Assembly: GCA_964440655.1 (NCBI GenBank)
Contig: CAYTTA010000054.1
Span: 1-16,594, forward strand
Reading direction: 5' to 3'
DNA from: CAYTTA01 sp964440655
Lineage (GTDB): Bacteria; Bacteroidota; Rhodothermia; Balneolales; Balneolaceae
DNA length: 16,594 nucleotides
Part shown: positions 1 to 6,640 of the stretch, piece after piece
How the letters are laid out: each line of letters begins with the position of its first letter
Position numbering within the stretch: position 1 is the first letter of the stretch
Position numbers and translations under genes: made by a program
The notes under the pieces: generated by a model
Seen by the model: only the letters and a program-made list of their open reading frames with translations
Database searches by the model: none
What the model was told of the DNA's origin: nothing

Positions 1-1436
1 AGAATGATCTTCCAGATCTGGCCAGGTCGGCCGCCCCGATTGTTGATCACATAGACCTCGTTCCCGACCATTACCGCATCGGTAGGTCCGGAAAAGTTGT
101 CCACGATGCGGGTAGTGCGGACCACGTAGTTGTCGAGCGCCTCGGAGTAGAAGAGTTTCAGGTGCATCAGATCCTCGCTCATCTCGGGCTTGTCACCGTA
201 GAAGGGACGGGTCAGGGCAGTGTTGTGGGCCGTGTAGCTCAGGACAAACGCGTCGCCGCGGAACTCCTCTGTGAGCAGACTGTCACTGTCGAAGAAGAGA
301 CCAAGGGGTGATCGGTGCGGCGTGAAGGTGCCGATGGTCCTTCCGGCCTGGTCCGCTTTCAGAACCCTGCCGGTCTCCAGATCCATGAACCAATTGGCAT
401 CGGGTCCGATGTTTTGCACGGCCGGGGTGACGACCAGATCCTCCGGCATGGGAGGGAAATCGAGATCCGTGTGGAACAGCCCAAGGTTCACCGCATGGGC
501 AAAGCGTTCCAGACCGGGGTCCGTTGCCGGATCGGCCTTGAAATCGGGAAACTGCTGGGGGTTCATATAACCCCCGATTACCCATGGGAACCCGTAATGA
601 TGCCCTTCCCGGAGCCAGTACATCCCCTCCGGGTGATGGTAGTCACCCGCATTGTCGACACCGAAAAGCTGTCCGTCGGGTGAGAAGGCGATGCTGAAAA
701 CGTTGCGCACCCCGTCCGCGAAGATGAGACCCTGTCGTTTCAGCTGCTCCTCATCATCGGCCAGAAAAATATCCTCTCCGTTGATGGGCAGACGGAAGAT
801 CACCGAGGTGATGGCTCGCTCCCGGTGTCCCGGGTAGGCACCGCGGTTGTCCTGAACCTCTCCATGATCGGTTCTGGAGCCGCTGTTCACATAGATGAAT
901 TCCCCGGAGGGATCGATTGCAACGGCATTGAACGCATGACCAAAAGCGGACATCATGCTTCCATACTCGGCCGATTCGGCAATCGTGCTCCAGATTCTTT
1001 CACCATTCTGCTGCAACCGGCCCCGCATCACCTTGCCAACCATGCCGCGCCCCTCGTTGACCTGGATGTTGCCGACAACGATCAGGTCCCGTTCATGGAA
1101 TGCCATGCCCTGCATGATGGTCACACCATGATCGTCACTGGTGAACAGCAGTTCCTCTCCTCCCTCCGGCAGGATATGGTAGATGTCCCCGTTCAGCGTA
1201 TTGTAGAAAAGGTCGCCGCTTACCGGATCCTGCCTGATGCGGACACCACCGGGTGCCGTTTCCATGAAAAATTCCACCCGGATATCCTCACGGAGCGGAC
1301 GGGGAGTCTCCTCCGGGGAGGGCTGTCCGTAAAGACGTGGTGGAGCGGCCAGGATCATCCATGCACCGGCTGCCAGCACAAATTTGAACCATCTGCCGGA
1401 AAATCTATGGGGCATATAAGAAGAGAGCTTCTTCAT
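1..1436 (-). CDS. PQQ-dependent sugar dehydrogenase-like beta-propeller (GSDH family), 3' end cut by window edge
   Basis: I translated this frame by hand: 478 complete codons before the edge. An N-terminal signal peptide (hydrophobic stretch about residues 18-31, then a Tyr-Gly-Gln cleavage-like site near 36-38) suggests export. The body resembles the glucose/sorbosone dehydrogenase six-bladed propeller: an NSGSRTDHGE segment at 184-193, then GVRNVFSIAFSPDG at 242-255 followed by VDNAGD and YGFPW (281-285), matching the family's G-x-RN-x-F-x-x-A-F-x-PDG / DN / YGWPW blocks. Family members oxidise aldoses to lactones/aldonates with PQQ and pass electrons to quinones or cytochromes. The last visible residues (GQIWKII) resemble the usual C-terminal strand, so few codons are probably missing. 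The ATG overlaps the cytochrome stop codon as ATGA, so the two are likely translationally coupled. The substrate, and even PQQ binding, are inferred; some propellers of this fold are not dehydrogenases. Confidence 0.8.
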   Translation of the reverse strand, partial: MKKLSSYMPHRFSGRWFKFVLAAGAWMILAAPPRLYGQPSPEETPRPLREDIRVEFFMETAPGGVRIRQDPVSGDLFYNTLNGDIYHILPEGGEELLFTSDDHGVTIMQGMAFHERDLIVVGNIQVNEGRGMVGKVMRGRLQQNGERIWSTIAESAEYGSMMSAFGHAFNAVAIDPSGEFIYVNSGSRTDHGEVQDNRGAYPGHRERAITSVIFRLPINGEDIFLADDEEQLKRQGLIFADGVRNVFSIAFSPDGQLFGVDNAGDYHHPEGMYWLREGHHYGFPWVIGGYMNPQQFPDFKADPATDPGLERFAHAVNLGLFHTDLDFPPMPEDLVVTPAVQNIGPDANWFMDLETGRVLKADQAGRTIGTFTPHRSPLGLFFDSDSLLTEEFRGDAFVLSYTAHNTALTRPFYGDKPEMSEDLMHLKLFYSEALDNYVVRTTRIVDNFSGPTDAVMVGNEVYVINNRGGRPGQIWKII

Positions 1437-1879
1437 CGGGCTTCCCCCGCGAAGGTTCTCAGATAGGTGACAAGCTGCCACCGTTCCTCATCTGATAATA
1501 TCTGGCGATACCCGAGCATGCCGGGGGGTCTTCCTTCGGATATTTTCCTGAAGAGGGCTCCGTCGCTCTGCTTCTGGACTTCCACCGTCGTTAAATCGGC
1601 AGGTGGGGGATTGAAGGCCTGACCGGCACCTCCGCCGCCATCTCCCTGTTCTCCATGACATGTGGCGCAGACCATGAGATAGAGATCCCTGGCCTGTTCC
1701 GGGAGCTCCACTCCTTCCTTTGCATAGGGATTGATGAGAGTATCGGCTTCCACGGGCGCCACCCACTTCTCGGAGGTCTGCCCGGTCTGACCATATAGCG
1801 GCCGGGCGTTCAGCACCACCATGACCCCGACCAATACCATCAGAGTTTTCAGGGCATTCATATCCGGCGACTGCCCCAT
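1433..1879 (-). CDS. Exported monohaem c-type cytochrome
   Basis: A 148-residue protein with a hydrophobic N-terminal signal (about residues 10-25) and a single CATCH haem-binding motif (Cys71, Cys74, His75). Met121 in RPPGMLGY is the likely sixth haem ligand, followed by the closing helix typical of small class I cytochromes (DEERWQLVTYLRTF, 130-143). It should be a periplasmic or membrane-tethered electron carrier. It lies 2 nt after the uxuA stop and overlaps the propeller dehydrogenase by ATGA, so it is probably that enzyme's electron acceptor (inference). The first ATG (1879) sits directly behind the uxuA stop. ATG 1861 (residue 7, MNALKTL) gives a more ordinary signal peptide and lies about 13 nt after an AAGGATGG stretch, so it is an equally plausible start. 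Confidence 0.88.
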   Translation of the reverse strand: MGQSPDMNALKTLMVLVGVMVVLNARPLYGQTGQTSEKWVAPVEADTLINPYAKEGVELPEQARDLYLMVCATCHGEQGDGGGGAGQAFNPPPADLTTVEVQKQSDGALFRKISEGRPPGMLGYRQILSDEERWQLVTYLRTFAGEAR

Positions 1880-1881
1880 CC

Positions 1882-2952
1882 TTATCCCAGCTGTTTGGCG
1901 ACCGATTCCATCAGGCCCTTGATGTATCCTGCGGCAAAGAGTATCCCCAGATCGGTATACCCCACACTTTCGGTGTTTTCATACCCGGTAATACCGGGTA
2001 CATGGTCCGGTCGCAGAGGCCCCCGGAAGCCCACCTCGTAATAGGTTTTCATCGCTTCGTACATGTCATTCTGGCCGTCATCATGCCAGGTCTCTTCAAA
2101 ACTCTCAGGGGTCCCCCTGATGTCCCGGAAATGGACGAAATGGATCAGCCCCCTCTCGCCAAACCATCGTATTGCCGCCGGAATATCCACATCCTTGCCC
2201 TGGCTGGCGATGCTTCCCTGGCAGAAAGTGATGCCGTTGTTGGGACTCGGGTAGATCTGAGTGACCCTCTTGAGGGCATCAACGGAGGTGATGATCCGCG
2301 GGATTCCCCTCAGGCGATCCACCGGCGGATCGTCCGGATGAAGGGCAAGTTTCACTCCATACTCTTCGGCAACCGGGACCACTGCATTCAGAAAATACTC
2401 CATATTGCGCCAGAGATCCTCGTGAGTGAATCCGTCTCCATACTCTGTGAGTTCCTGGCTGGCATCTTTCAGATCAAAACGCGTGACGCGCGATCCTCCC
2501 CTGCTTGGTGCGGAACTGTTGGTCCGGGACCAGTTTACGGCAGGCATCCAGTTATAGCAGATGATCCTCTGGTCAACCCGGGAGCAGGCCTTGATCAGCT
2601 CGATGAACTGTTCGATGTTCTCATCCCGGCCTTCCACTCCGAGCTGGGCCCTTGTCAGGTTGACTCCCTCCAGAACCGACCACTTCAGACCGGCCTCTTC
2701 AAACACTCTTTTCCGTTCTGCCACATCCCTTCCTGACCCGCTCACTCCCCCCACAGCACCCACCATCCGGGTCAGTTGCATGCGCTGCGGTCGTGGAGAC
2801 CAATGTGCCACACAGAGTTCCATCCACTCCGTCTCCGGGTTTCTGGTCCTGACCGGAGATATAAATTTAAAATTCCGAATGCCGGAAAGAGCGCTGGCTG
2901 AAAGGGCCGCCATGGCACCCGTTTTCAGAAACTCTTTTCTCGTACTTCCCAT
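1882..2952 (-). CDS. uxuA: Mannonate dehydratase family protein (UxuA-like TIM barrel) with Tat-like N-terminus
   Basis: 356 residues. UxuA converts D-mannonate to 2-keto-3-deoxy-D-gluconate using a divalent metal. Family hallmarks are in order: HPDDPP (His205), NGITFCQGS (Cys244), IHFVHFRD (His271/His274), HDDGQ (290-294) and RPDHVP (Asp316); the known metal ligands of the family are two His, one Cys and one Asp. Start ATG 2952 follows a perfect AGGAGG. Unlike E. coli UxuA, which is cytoplasmic, the N-terminus reads TRKEFLKTG then a small hydrophobic stretch (13-25), resembling a twin-arginine signal with RK in place of RR. No uxuB or uxaC is nearby to supply mannonate. It lies 58 nt after the sigma gene and starts a compact unit with the cytochrome and the dehydrogenase. 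The exact substrate could be another aldonate. Confidence 0.9.
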   Translation of the reverse strand: MGSTRKEFLKTGAMAALSASALSGIRNFKFISPVRTRNPETEWMELCVAHWSPRPQRMQLTRMVGAVGGVSGSGRDVAERKRVFEEAGLKWSVLEGVNLTRAQLGVEGRDENIEQFIELIKACSRVDQRIICYNWMPAVNWSRTNSSAPSRGGSRVTRFDLKDASQELTEYGDGFTHEDLWRNMEYFLNAVVPVAEEYGVKLALHPDDPPVDRLRGIPRIITSVDALKRVTQIYPSPNNGITFCQGSIASQGKDVDIPAAIRWFGERGLIHFVHFRDIRGTPESFEETWHDDGQNDMYEAMKTYYEVGFRGPLRPDHVPGITGYENTESVGYTDLGILFAAGYIKGLMESVAKQLG

Positions 2953-2957
2953 TTCAG

Positions 2958-2963
2958 CCTCCT
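2958..2963 (-). promoter_or_regulatory. Strong Shine-Dalgarno of uxuA
   Basis: The minus strand reads AGGAGG 5 nt before ATG 2952. Most other genes here have weak or no such site, so this fixes the start and suggests strong translation. Confidence 0.75.
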
Positions 2964-3010
2964 CTCATCTTTTTGTTGCAAATTCTTTCTCCTGATATTT
3001 TTAATAACAG

Positions 3011-3613
3011 TTACATATACTCAATAAGAACAATCATCAACCAGCACAGCTCAAAATCTGAATAGCGGTTCAGATACTCTCGTATCTCACGGATCGCGGT
3101 GACCATCTGATTTTTCACCGTATTTTTGGAGATTCCCAGTTCCCGGGCAATCACTTCATGCGTGTATCCCGCTTCGCGGGAAAGTCGAAAAATCTCCCTG
3201 CGTCGGGGCGGAAGTTGGTCGATCGCCTCCTCGATAATGCGCGCACTCTCTTTCAGGTAGAGTTCCTCTTCAACGGGGAGCCGGTCGCGCGCCTTTTGCA
3301 GATGGCCCCAGAGCTCGTCGATAAACTCCTTGTTCCGGCTTGCGCTCTTGAGATGATTCAGCGCAAGATTGCGTGAAATGGTATGCAGATATCCACTCAG
3401 CGAGAGGGTCTCATCCAGTCCTTTCCGATTCATCCACAACCGGATGAATGTTTCCTGCACGATGTCCCGGGCAATCCCTTCCGATTTGACGATTGCTACA
3501 GAAAAATGAAGCAGTTTATTCTGGTAGCGATGGAAAATCTCCTTGAAGGCTTCGTGGGAATCCTTCTGCAGATCCAACACCAGGCTGTGATCGTTTATCT
3601 GGACCGGATGCAT
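3011..3613 (-). CDS. ECF-type RNA polymerase sigma factor (SusC/FecR-associated type)
   Basis: 200 residues from ATG 3613. Region 2 covers about 21-97 (DIVQETFIRLW, GYLHTISRNLALNHLK) and region 4 about 128-184, with LPPRRREIF leading into the helix-turn-helix YTHEVIARELGISKNTVKNQ (150-169). The C-terminus is a hydrophobic tail (ELCWLMIVLIEYM), common in Bacteroidota ECF sigmas paired with FecR. It would direct polymerase to nutrient-uptake promoters and be held by a FecR anti-sigma factor. The frame also has ATG 3646 and TTG 3652; I prefer 3613 because it gives the usual short lead into region 2 and has GGAAAA upstream. It lies behind a strong terminator, so it has its own promoter; uxuA starts 58 nt later. 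Normally sigma precedes fecR directly; here it is about 11 kb away. Confidence 0.87.
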   Translation of the reverse strand: MHPVQINDHSLVLDLQKDSHEAFKEIFHRYQNKLLHFSVAIVKSEGIARDIVQETFIRLWMNRKGLDETLSLSGYLHTISRNLALNHLKSASRNKEFIDELWGHLQKARDRLPVEEELYLKESARIIEEAIDQLPPRRREIFRLSREAGYTHEVIARELGISKNTVKNQMVTAIREIREYLNRYSDFELCWLMIVLIEYM

Positions 3614-3649
3614 CGCTTTTTCCGTTGACAGAAGACTATCGAGCATCCA

Positions 3650-3700
3650 CAAAATAACCGAAAGATTGAAATTTAAAACTTAAAGTTTGGCCTGACAGAT
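3650..3700 (-). promoter_or_regulatory. Putative AT-rich promoter region of the sigma gene
   Basis: The roughly 50 bases before the sigma start are strikingly AT-rich in a GC-rich window and contain TATTTTG (3656-3650), one T short of the Bacteroidota -7 consensus TAnnTTTG. No clear -33 TTG at standard spacing was found. A start site near 3640 would favour ATG 3613 for the sigma factor. Confidence 0.3.
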
Positions 3701-3791
3701 TTTTTAGAATTGTCACGAATCATGTATGAACACCCGTCACCATAACCTGACGTTGCAGTGCATGGTTCCCGCTACAGTAGAAGAGAGATCT

Positions 3792-3848
3792 GAAAAAAAG
3801 ATCGCCTCCCAGGGTCCTGAGAGTCAAGGCACCCGGGGGCGATCTCTC
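3792..3848 (-). terminator. Strong intrinsic terminator after the third dehydratase gene
   Basis: The minus-strand transcript has AGATCGCC (3845-3838) pairing with GGCGATCT (3806-3799). Inner CCC/GGG and GGGT/ACCC pairs are separated by single-base bulges, giving about 15 pairs around a loop of about 15 nt. The stem runs directly into seven T residues (3799-3793). It lies 48 nt after the stop of the third dehydratase gene and before the sigma gene. A competing segment (GATCTCTC, 3790-3783) just past the T run can pair with GAGAGATC at 3848-3841, which may make termination conditional. Confidence 0.8.
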
Positions 3849-3895
3849 AGCGTCATCCAATCTGACCGGTATGCAGGGTAGAGCCCGGCTGGGTA

Positions 3896-5296
3896 TCAGC
3901 TCCAGAGCCGGTCCCAGGAACGGATCTCGTCCCACTCGGGTGTCGGTTCGAAAAAGCCGGTTCCCGGAACCAGGCTGTCCCGGACCACATCCATGTTCAG
4001 CTCCACACCGAGACCCGGGGCTTCCGGAACCGTGGCATATCCCTGGTCGAAGATCATTTTGGGATCCCCTTCATACATGTCATACCATCGCTGAATGCCG
4101 ACCGAATGGTGTTCCAGGGTATTGAAGTTCTGAGTGGCGGCGGCGATGTGGACGGAAGCCATGAACCCGACCGGCGATCCCGCAAAATGGAGGTTCATCG
4201 CAATTCCGGCGGTTTCGGCATAGTCTCCGATTCTCTTGGTGAGGAGTATTCCGGTCGAACCGGGATCCGGATGGATCAGATCAACCGCCCGCTTGTCGAT
4301 CAGGGGTTTGGCAGCTGCGAAAGTCCCCACATCCTCACCCGTCTGGGTCGGAGTGGTGGTCGAATTGGTGATCTCCTTCCAGAGATCGGTCCATGTCCAG
4401 GCAACGATGTCCTCCGCATAGGCGATCGAGTAGGGCTCCAGCATGCGGCAGATCTTGATCGCTTCGTTCACATCAAAGTGGCCGAAGTGGTCAATACCGA
4501 GAGGGATCTCGTAGCCGACTGTATCCCTCATCACCCGCACATACTCCTCCATCAGCTCCAGACCCTTCTCCGTTATCTGGATCCGTGTGAAGGGGTGCCC
4601 GATCTGTCCATACTCCCCGTAGGTGGAGGAGTACTGGCTCTGAAGCCGCACCTCACCCACCGGAGCATGCGTACGTGTATTGACCAGAGTTCCGGGAGTC
4701 CTGGAAAGAAGTTCAATCCCGATATCCATCTTCAGGGCGGTATAACCGGCATCAACCCGGGTCTCTTTCATCCGGCGGGCAAAGACATGCGGATCGGTTG
4801 CTCCGGCTGTATCGGCATAGAGCTGGATCTTGTCACGGAATTTGCCGCCCAGCATCTGGTAGACCGGAACCCCGTACGCCTTGCCGACAATGTCCCAGAG
4901 AGCCATCTCGACAGCAGCAACACCACCCCCCTGCCTGCCGTCCCCGCGAAACTGTTCAATAATCCGGAGAATCCGCTCCACATTGCAGGGATTCTCTCCC
5001 AAAATCCGGCTTTTGAGCATGAGAGCATACTCCTTCGCACCGCCGTCGCGCACCTCACCATACCCGGATATTCCCTGATTCGTATCGATCCGGATAATCG
5101 GGACACGGAACGGGATCCCGGTCACCTCGGCTACCCGCATGTCGGTGATTCTGAGGTCAGAGGGTGCGGAGTAACGGTTCACATTCGATGCCAGATGTTC
5201 CACCTGTTCACCGACCGGTGCCATTGCCAGGGTTCCAATGCTCAGGCCGCCAAGACCGGCCGTTTTGATAAAATCTCTTCGCTTCATATCACTCAT
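3896..5296 (-). CDS. Tat-exported mandelate racemase/muconate lactonizing-type enolase superfamily protein, paralogue 1 (probable acid-sugar dehydratase)
   Basis: 466 residues. KRRDFIKTAG at 5-14 is a clear twin-arginine signal (Arg6-Arg7), followed by a Gly/Ala-rich hydrophobic stretch to about residue 27, so a folded periplasmic enzyme is expected. The catalytic barrel shows Lys189-x-Asp191 on the second strand, metal ligands Asp269, Glu295 and Glu321, then Asp344 (HPDP), His370 and Glu395 (LEHH). This Lys plus His-Asp arrangement matches the mandelate racemase subgroup, which includes galactonate, gluconate and similar dehydratases. About 50 extra residues lie between Asp191 and Asp269 compared with mandelate racemase. 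The next ATG (codon 4, 5287) is an alternative start. It is last in its unit, 132 nt after the RraA-like gene, and is followed by a strong terminator. The substrate is not deducible. Confidence 0.88.
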   Translation of the reverse strand: MSDMKRRDFIKTAGLGGLSIGTLAMAPVGEQVEHLASNVNRYSAPSDLRITDMRVAEVTGIPFRVPIIRIDTNQGISGYGEVRDGGAKEYALMLKSRILGENPCNVERILRIIEQFRGDGRQGGGVAAVEMALWDIVGKAYGVPVYQMLGGKFRDKIQLYADTAGATDPHVFARRMKETRVDAGYTALKMDIGIELLSRTPGTLVNTRTHAPVGEVRLQSQYSSTYGEYGQIGHPFTRIQITEKGLELMEEYVRVMRDTVGYEIPLGIDHFGHFDVNEAIKICRMLEPYSIAYAEDIVAWTWTDLWKEITNSTTTPTQTGEDVGTFAAAKPLIDKRAVDLIHPDPGSTGILLTKRIGDYAETAGIAMNLHFAGSPVGFMASVHIAAATQNFNTLEHHSVGIQRWYDMYEGDPKMIFDQGYATVPEAPGLGVELNMDVVRDSLVPGTGFFEPTPEWDEIRSWDRLWS

Positions 5297-5428
5297 ACTT
5301 TCGACGTTGTTTATTTGGCAGTTAGAATATCAGTTCAGGTACAAGGGTTACATCCGTTCAGCAGGACTTGCCGACTGGACCGCCCGTATTCTGGCGTCAG
5401 GTTGAGGTCCCGACCATACCGGAGTGAC

Positions 5429-6433
5429 TTACCACTCTCTCCAGTTTCTGGAACGGGTTCGGATAATGTTGTCGAGCGTGCTTGTTCCCACCCCGAGCTC
5501 CGTATTGAGACGTCGGCGGTTCGATTCGACCCACCGGTAGAAATCCTCGTTCATCTCGTCGGTCCAGTTGCTGCCGTAGGTCTGGTTGAGCGTGTAGACC
5601 CCTTCGGCGATCCGCTGCTTCCGGAAGGTGTCCACCAGCCGGCTCACTTCCGAGCTGACCAGAACCCGTTCCGCAAGGTGAGGCGGAATGAAGAGAACTC
5701 CGGTTTCGGTTGCCAGCACGACATCCCCAGGCAATACAATCGCCCGCCCGATCCGTGTCGGACCGTTGATGCTCATCAGGGTCATGTTCTGGATATAGGA
5801 GGGATCCCACCCCTTCACCCACGCATTGAATCCGTCGATCTCCCGGATCCCGTCCCGGTCCCGGGCACCCCCGTAAAGAATGGTTCCGTTCCCCGAAGCG
5901 GAGTAGATCCCCTGAGCCAGGTTGTCTCCGATCAGGGTTCCGTCAATCACTTTCCCAAAACCATCGGCGACATAGACATCACCTTGCTGAAGCATGTAGA
6001 TCGGATACTGGTTCATTCCCCCTCCGAGCCCCTGTTCACGACCGATCTGATGCATGCGGGCTTCCAGTTCGGGGCTCTGGGGCATGTAAACCGCCGTCAA
6101 TGCCCTGCCGACCATGATCTGATCGGGATGGAGCACATCCCACTCACCCTCGAACTTGTCGTGGTATCCTGCTCCCCGGATGGTCCCCCAGGCCTCCTCC
6201 AGACCCACATGCCGCATCCGCTCGAGGATCTCATCGGGTACAATGGGACGGCCGTACTGGTCTCTCTCCCCCTCCCACTCCTGGGTATAGAAGATGACCT
6301 GTTCTTTCGGAACCAGCTGGTACTGGGCCTGGAGATTCTGCACTCCCGCTAACGAGACAAGTGTCACAACAAAAAATGGTATCCCAGCGAAACGGAGCAG
6401 TTTTCGGACAGTGGCAGACAGCGTGTTGCTCAT
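5429..6433 (-). CDS. Secreted RraA-like / HMG-CHA aldolase superfamily protein
   Basis: 334 residues from ATG 6433. I chose this start because it begins a clean Sec signal peptide (hydrophobic about 17-31, ending near LQAQ, 34-37); the frame is open back to ATG 6520, but the extra 29 residues look like leader sequence. The core carries IGDN (168-171), ILYGGARDRDGI with Arg191-Asp192 (the substrate/Mg2+ pair of this superfamily) and LPGDVVLATETGVLFIPP (234-251). Relatives are class II pyruvate aldolases or oxaloacetate decarboxylases; others, such as E. coli RraA, bind RNase E. A secreted copy cannot be an RNase E inhibitor, so a periplasmic lyase acting on 2-keto-3-deoxy acids fits the neighbours (inference). 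An extension of about 60 residues follows the core. It lies between two dehydratase genes. There is no good Shine-Dalgarno; an AATAAAA stretch precedes the ATG. Confidence 0.83.
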   Translation of the reverse strand: MSNTLSATVRKLLRFAGIPFFVVTLVSLAGVQNLQAQYQLVPKEQVIFYTQEWEGERDQYGRPIVPDEILERMRHVGLEEAWGTIRGAGYHDKFEGEWDVLHPDQIMVGRALTAVYMPQSPELEARMHQIGREQGLGGGMNQYPIYMLQQGDVYVADGFGKVIDGTLIGDNLAQGIYSASGNGTILYGGARDRDGIREIDGFNAWVKGWDPSYIQNMTLMSINGPTRIGRAIVLPGDVVLATETGVLFIPPHLAERVLVSSEVSRLVDTFRKQRIAEGVYTLNQTYGSNWTDEMNEDFYRWVESNRRRLNTELGVGTSTLDNIIRTRSRNWREW

Positions 6434-6493
6434 CGGAGTTTTATTTGATGGTGGTTTGAAATTGAAGATGATCGTTGGTTCCGCAAGACCCGG

Positions 6494-6526
6494 CTGCGAG
6501 AGGAGATCGCAGACCGGCATTGCCGG
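6494..6526 (-). repeat. Two small hairpins in the leader of the RraA-like gene
   Basis: CTGCGA/TCGCAG with a 7-nt loop (6494-6512) is followed by CCGGC/GCCGG with a 3-nt loop (6514-6526), both perfect and lying 60-95 nt before ATG 6433. They could shape or protect the leader RNA. No known riboswitch fold was recognised. Confidence 0.35.
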
Positions 6527-6548
6527 AACTCATGGAACTCATACTCAG

Positions 6549-6589
6549 AAAAAACCGGATCACACAGGTACGGATGCCGGAGGATCCGG
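6549..6589 (-). terminator. Possible intrinsic terminator between paralogue 2 and the RraA-like gene
   Basis: On the minus strand CCGGATC (6589-6583) pairs with GATCCGG (6561-6555), directly followed by six T residues (6554-6549). The loop is long (21 nt), so efficiency is uncertain. It sits in the 207-nt gap before the RraA-like gene and could reduce expression of the distal genes rather than block it. Confidence 0.45.
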
Positions 6590-6640
6590 ACCGGCGGGCA
6601 CGGGCCGGCAGGAATCCATCCGGTTGCATCCACACAAGGG

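Noticed and set aside
4106..6352. 748-codon open frame on the plus strand
   Set aside because: It lies antisense to paralogue 1 and the RraA-like gene, has no recognisable domain, and is explained by codon bias in the GC-rich minus-strand genes.
6434..6520. N-terminal extension of the RraA-like protein
   Set aside because: It would place 29 leader-like residues before a clean signal peptide starting at ATG 6433.
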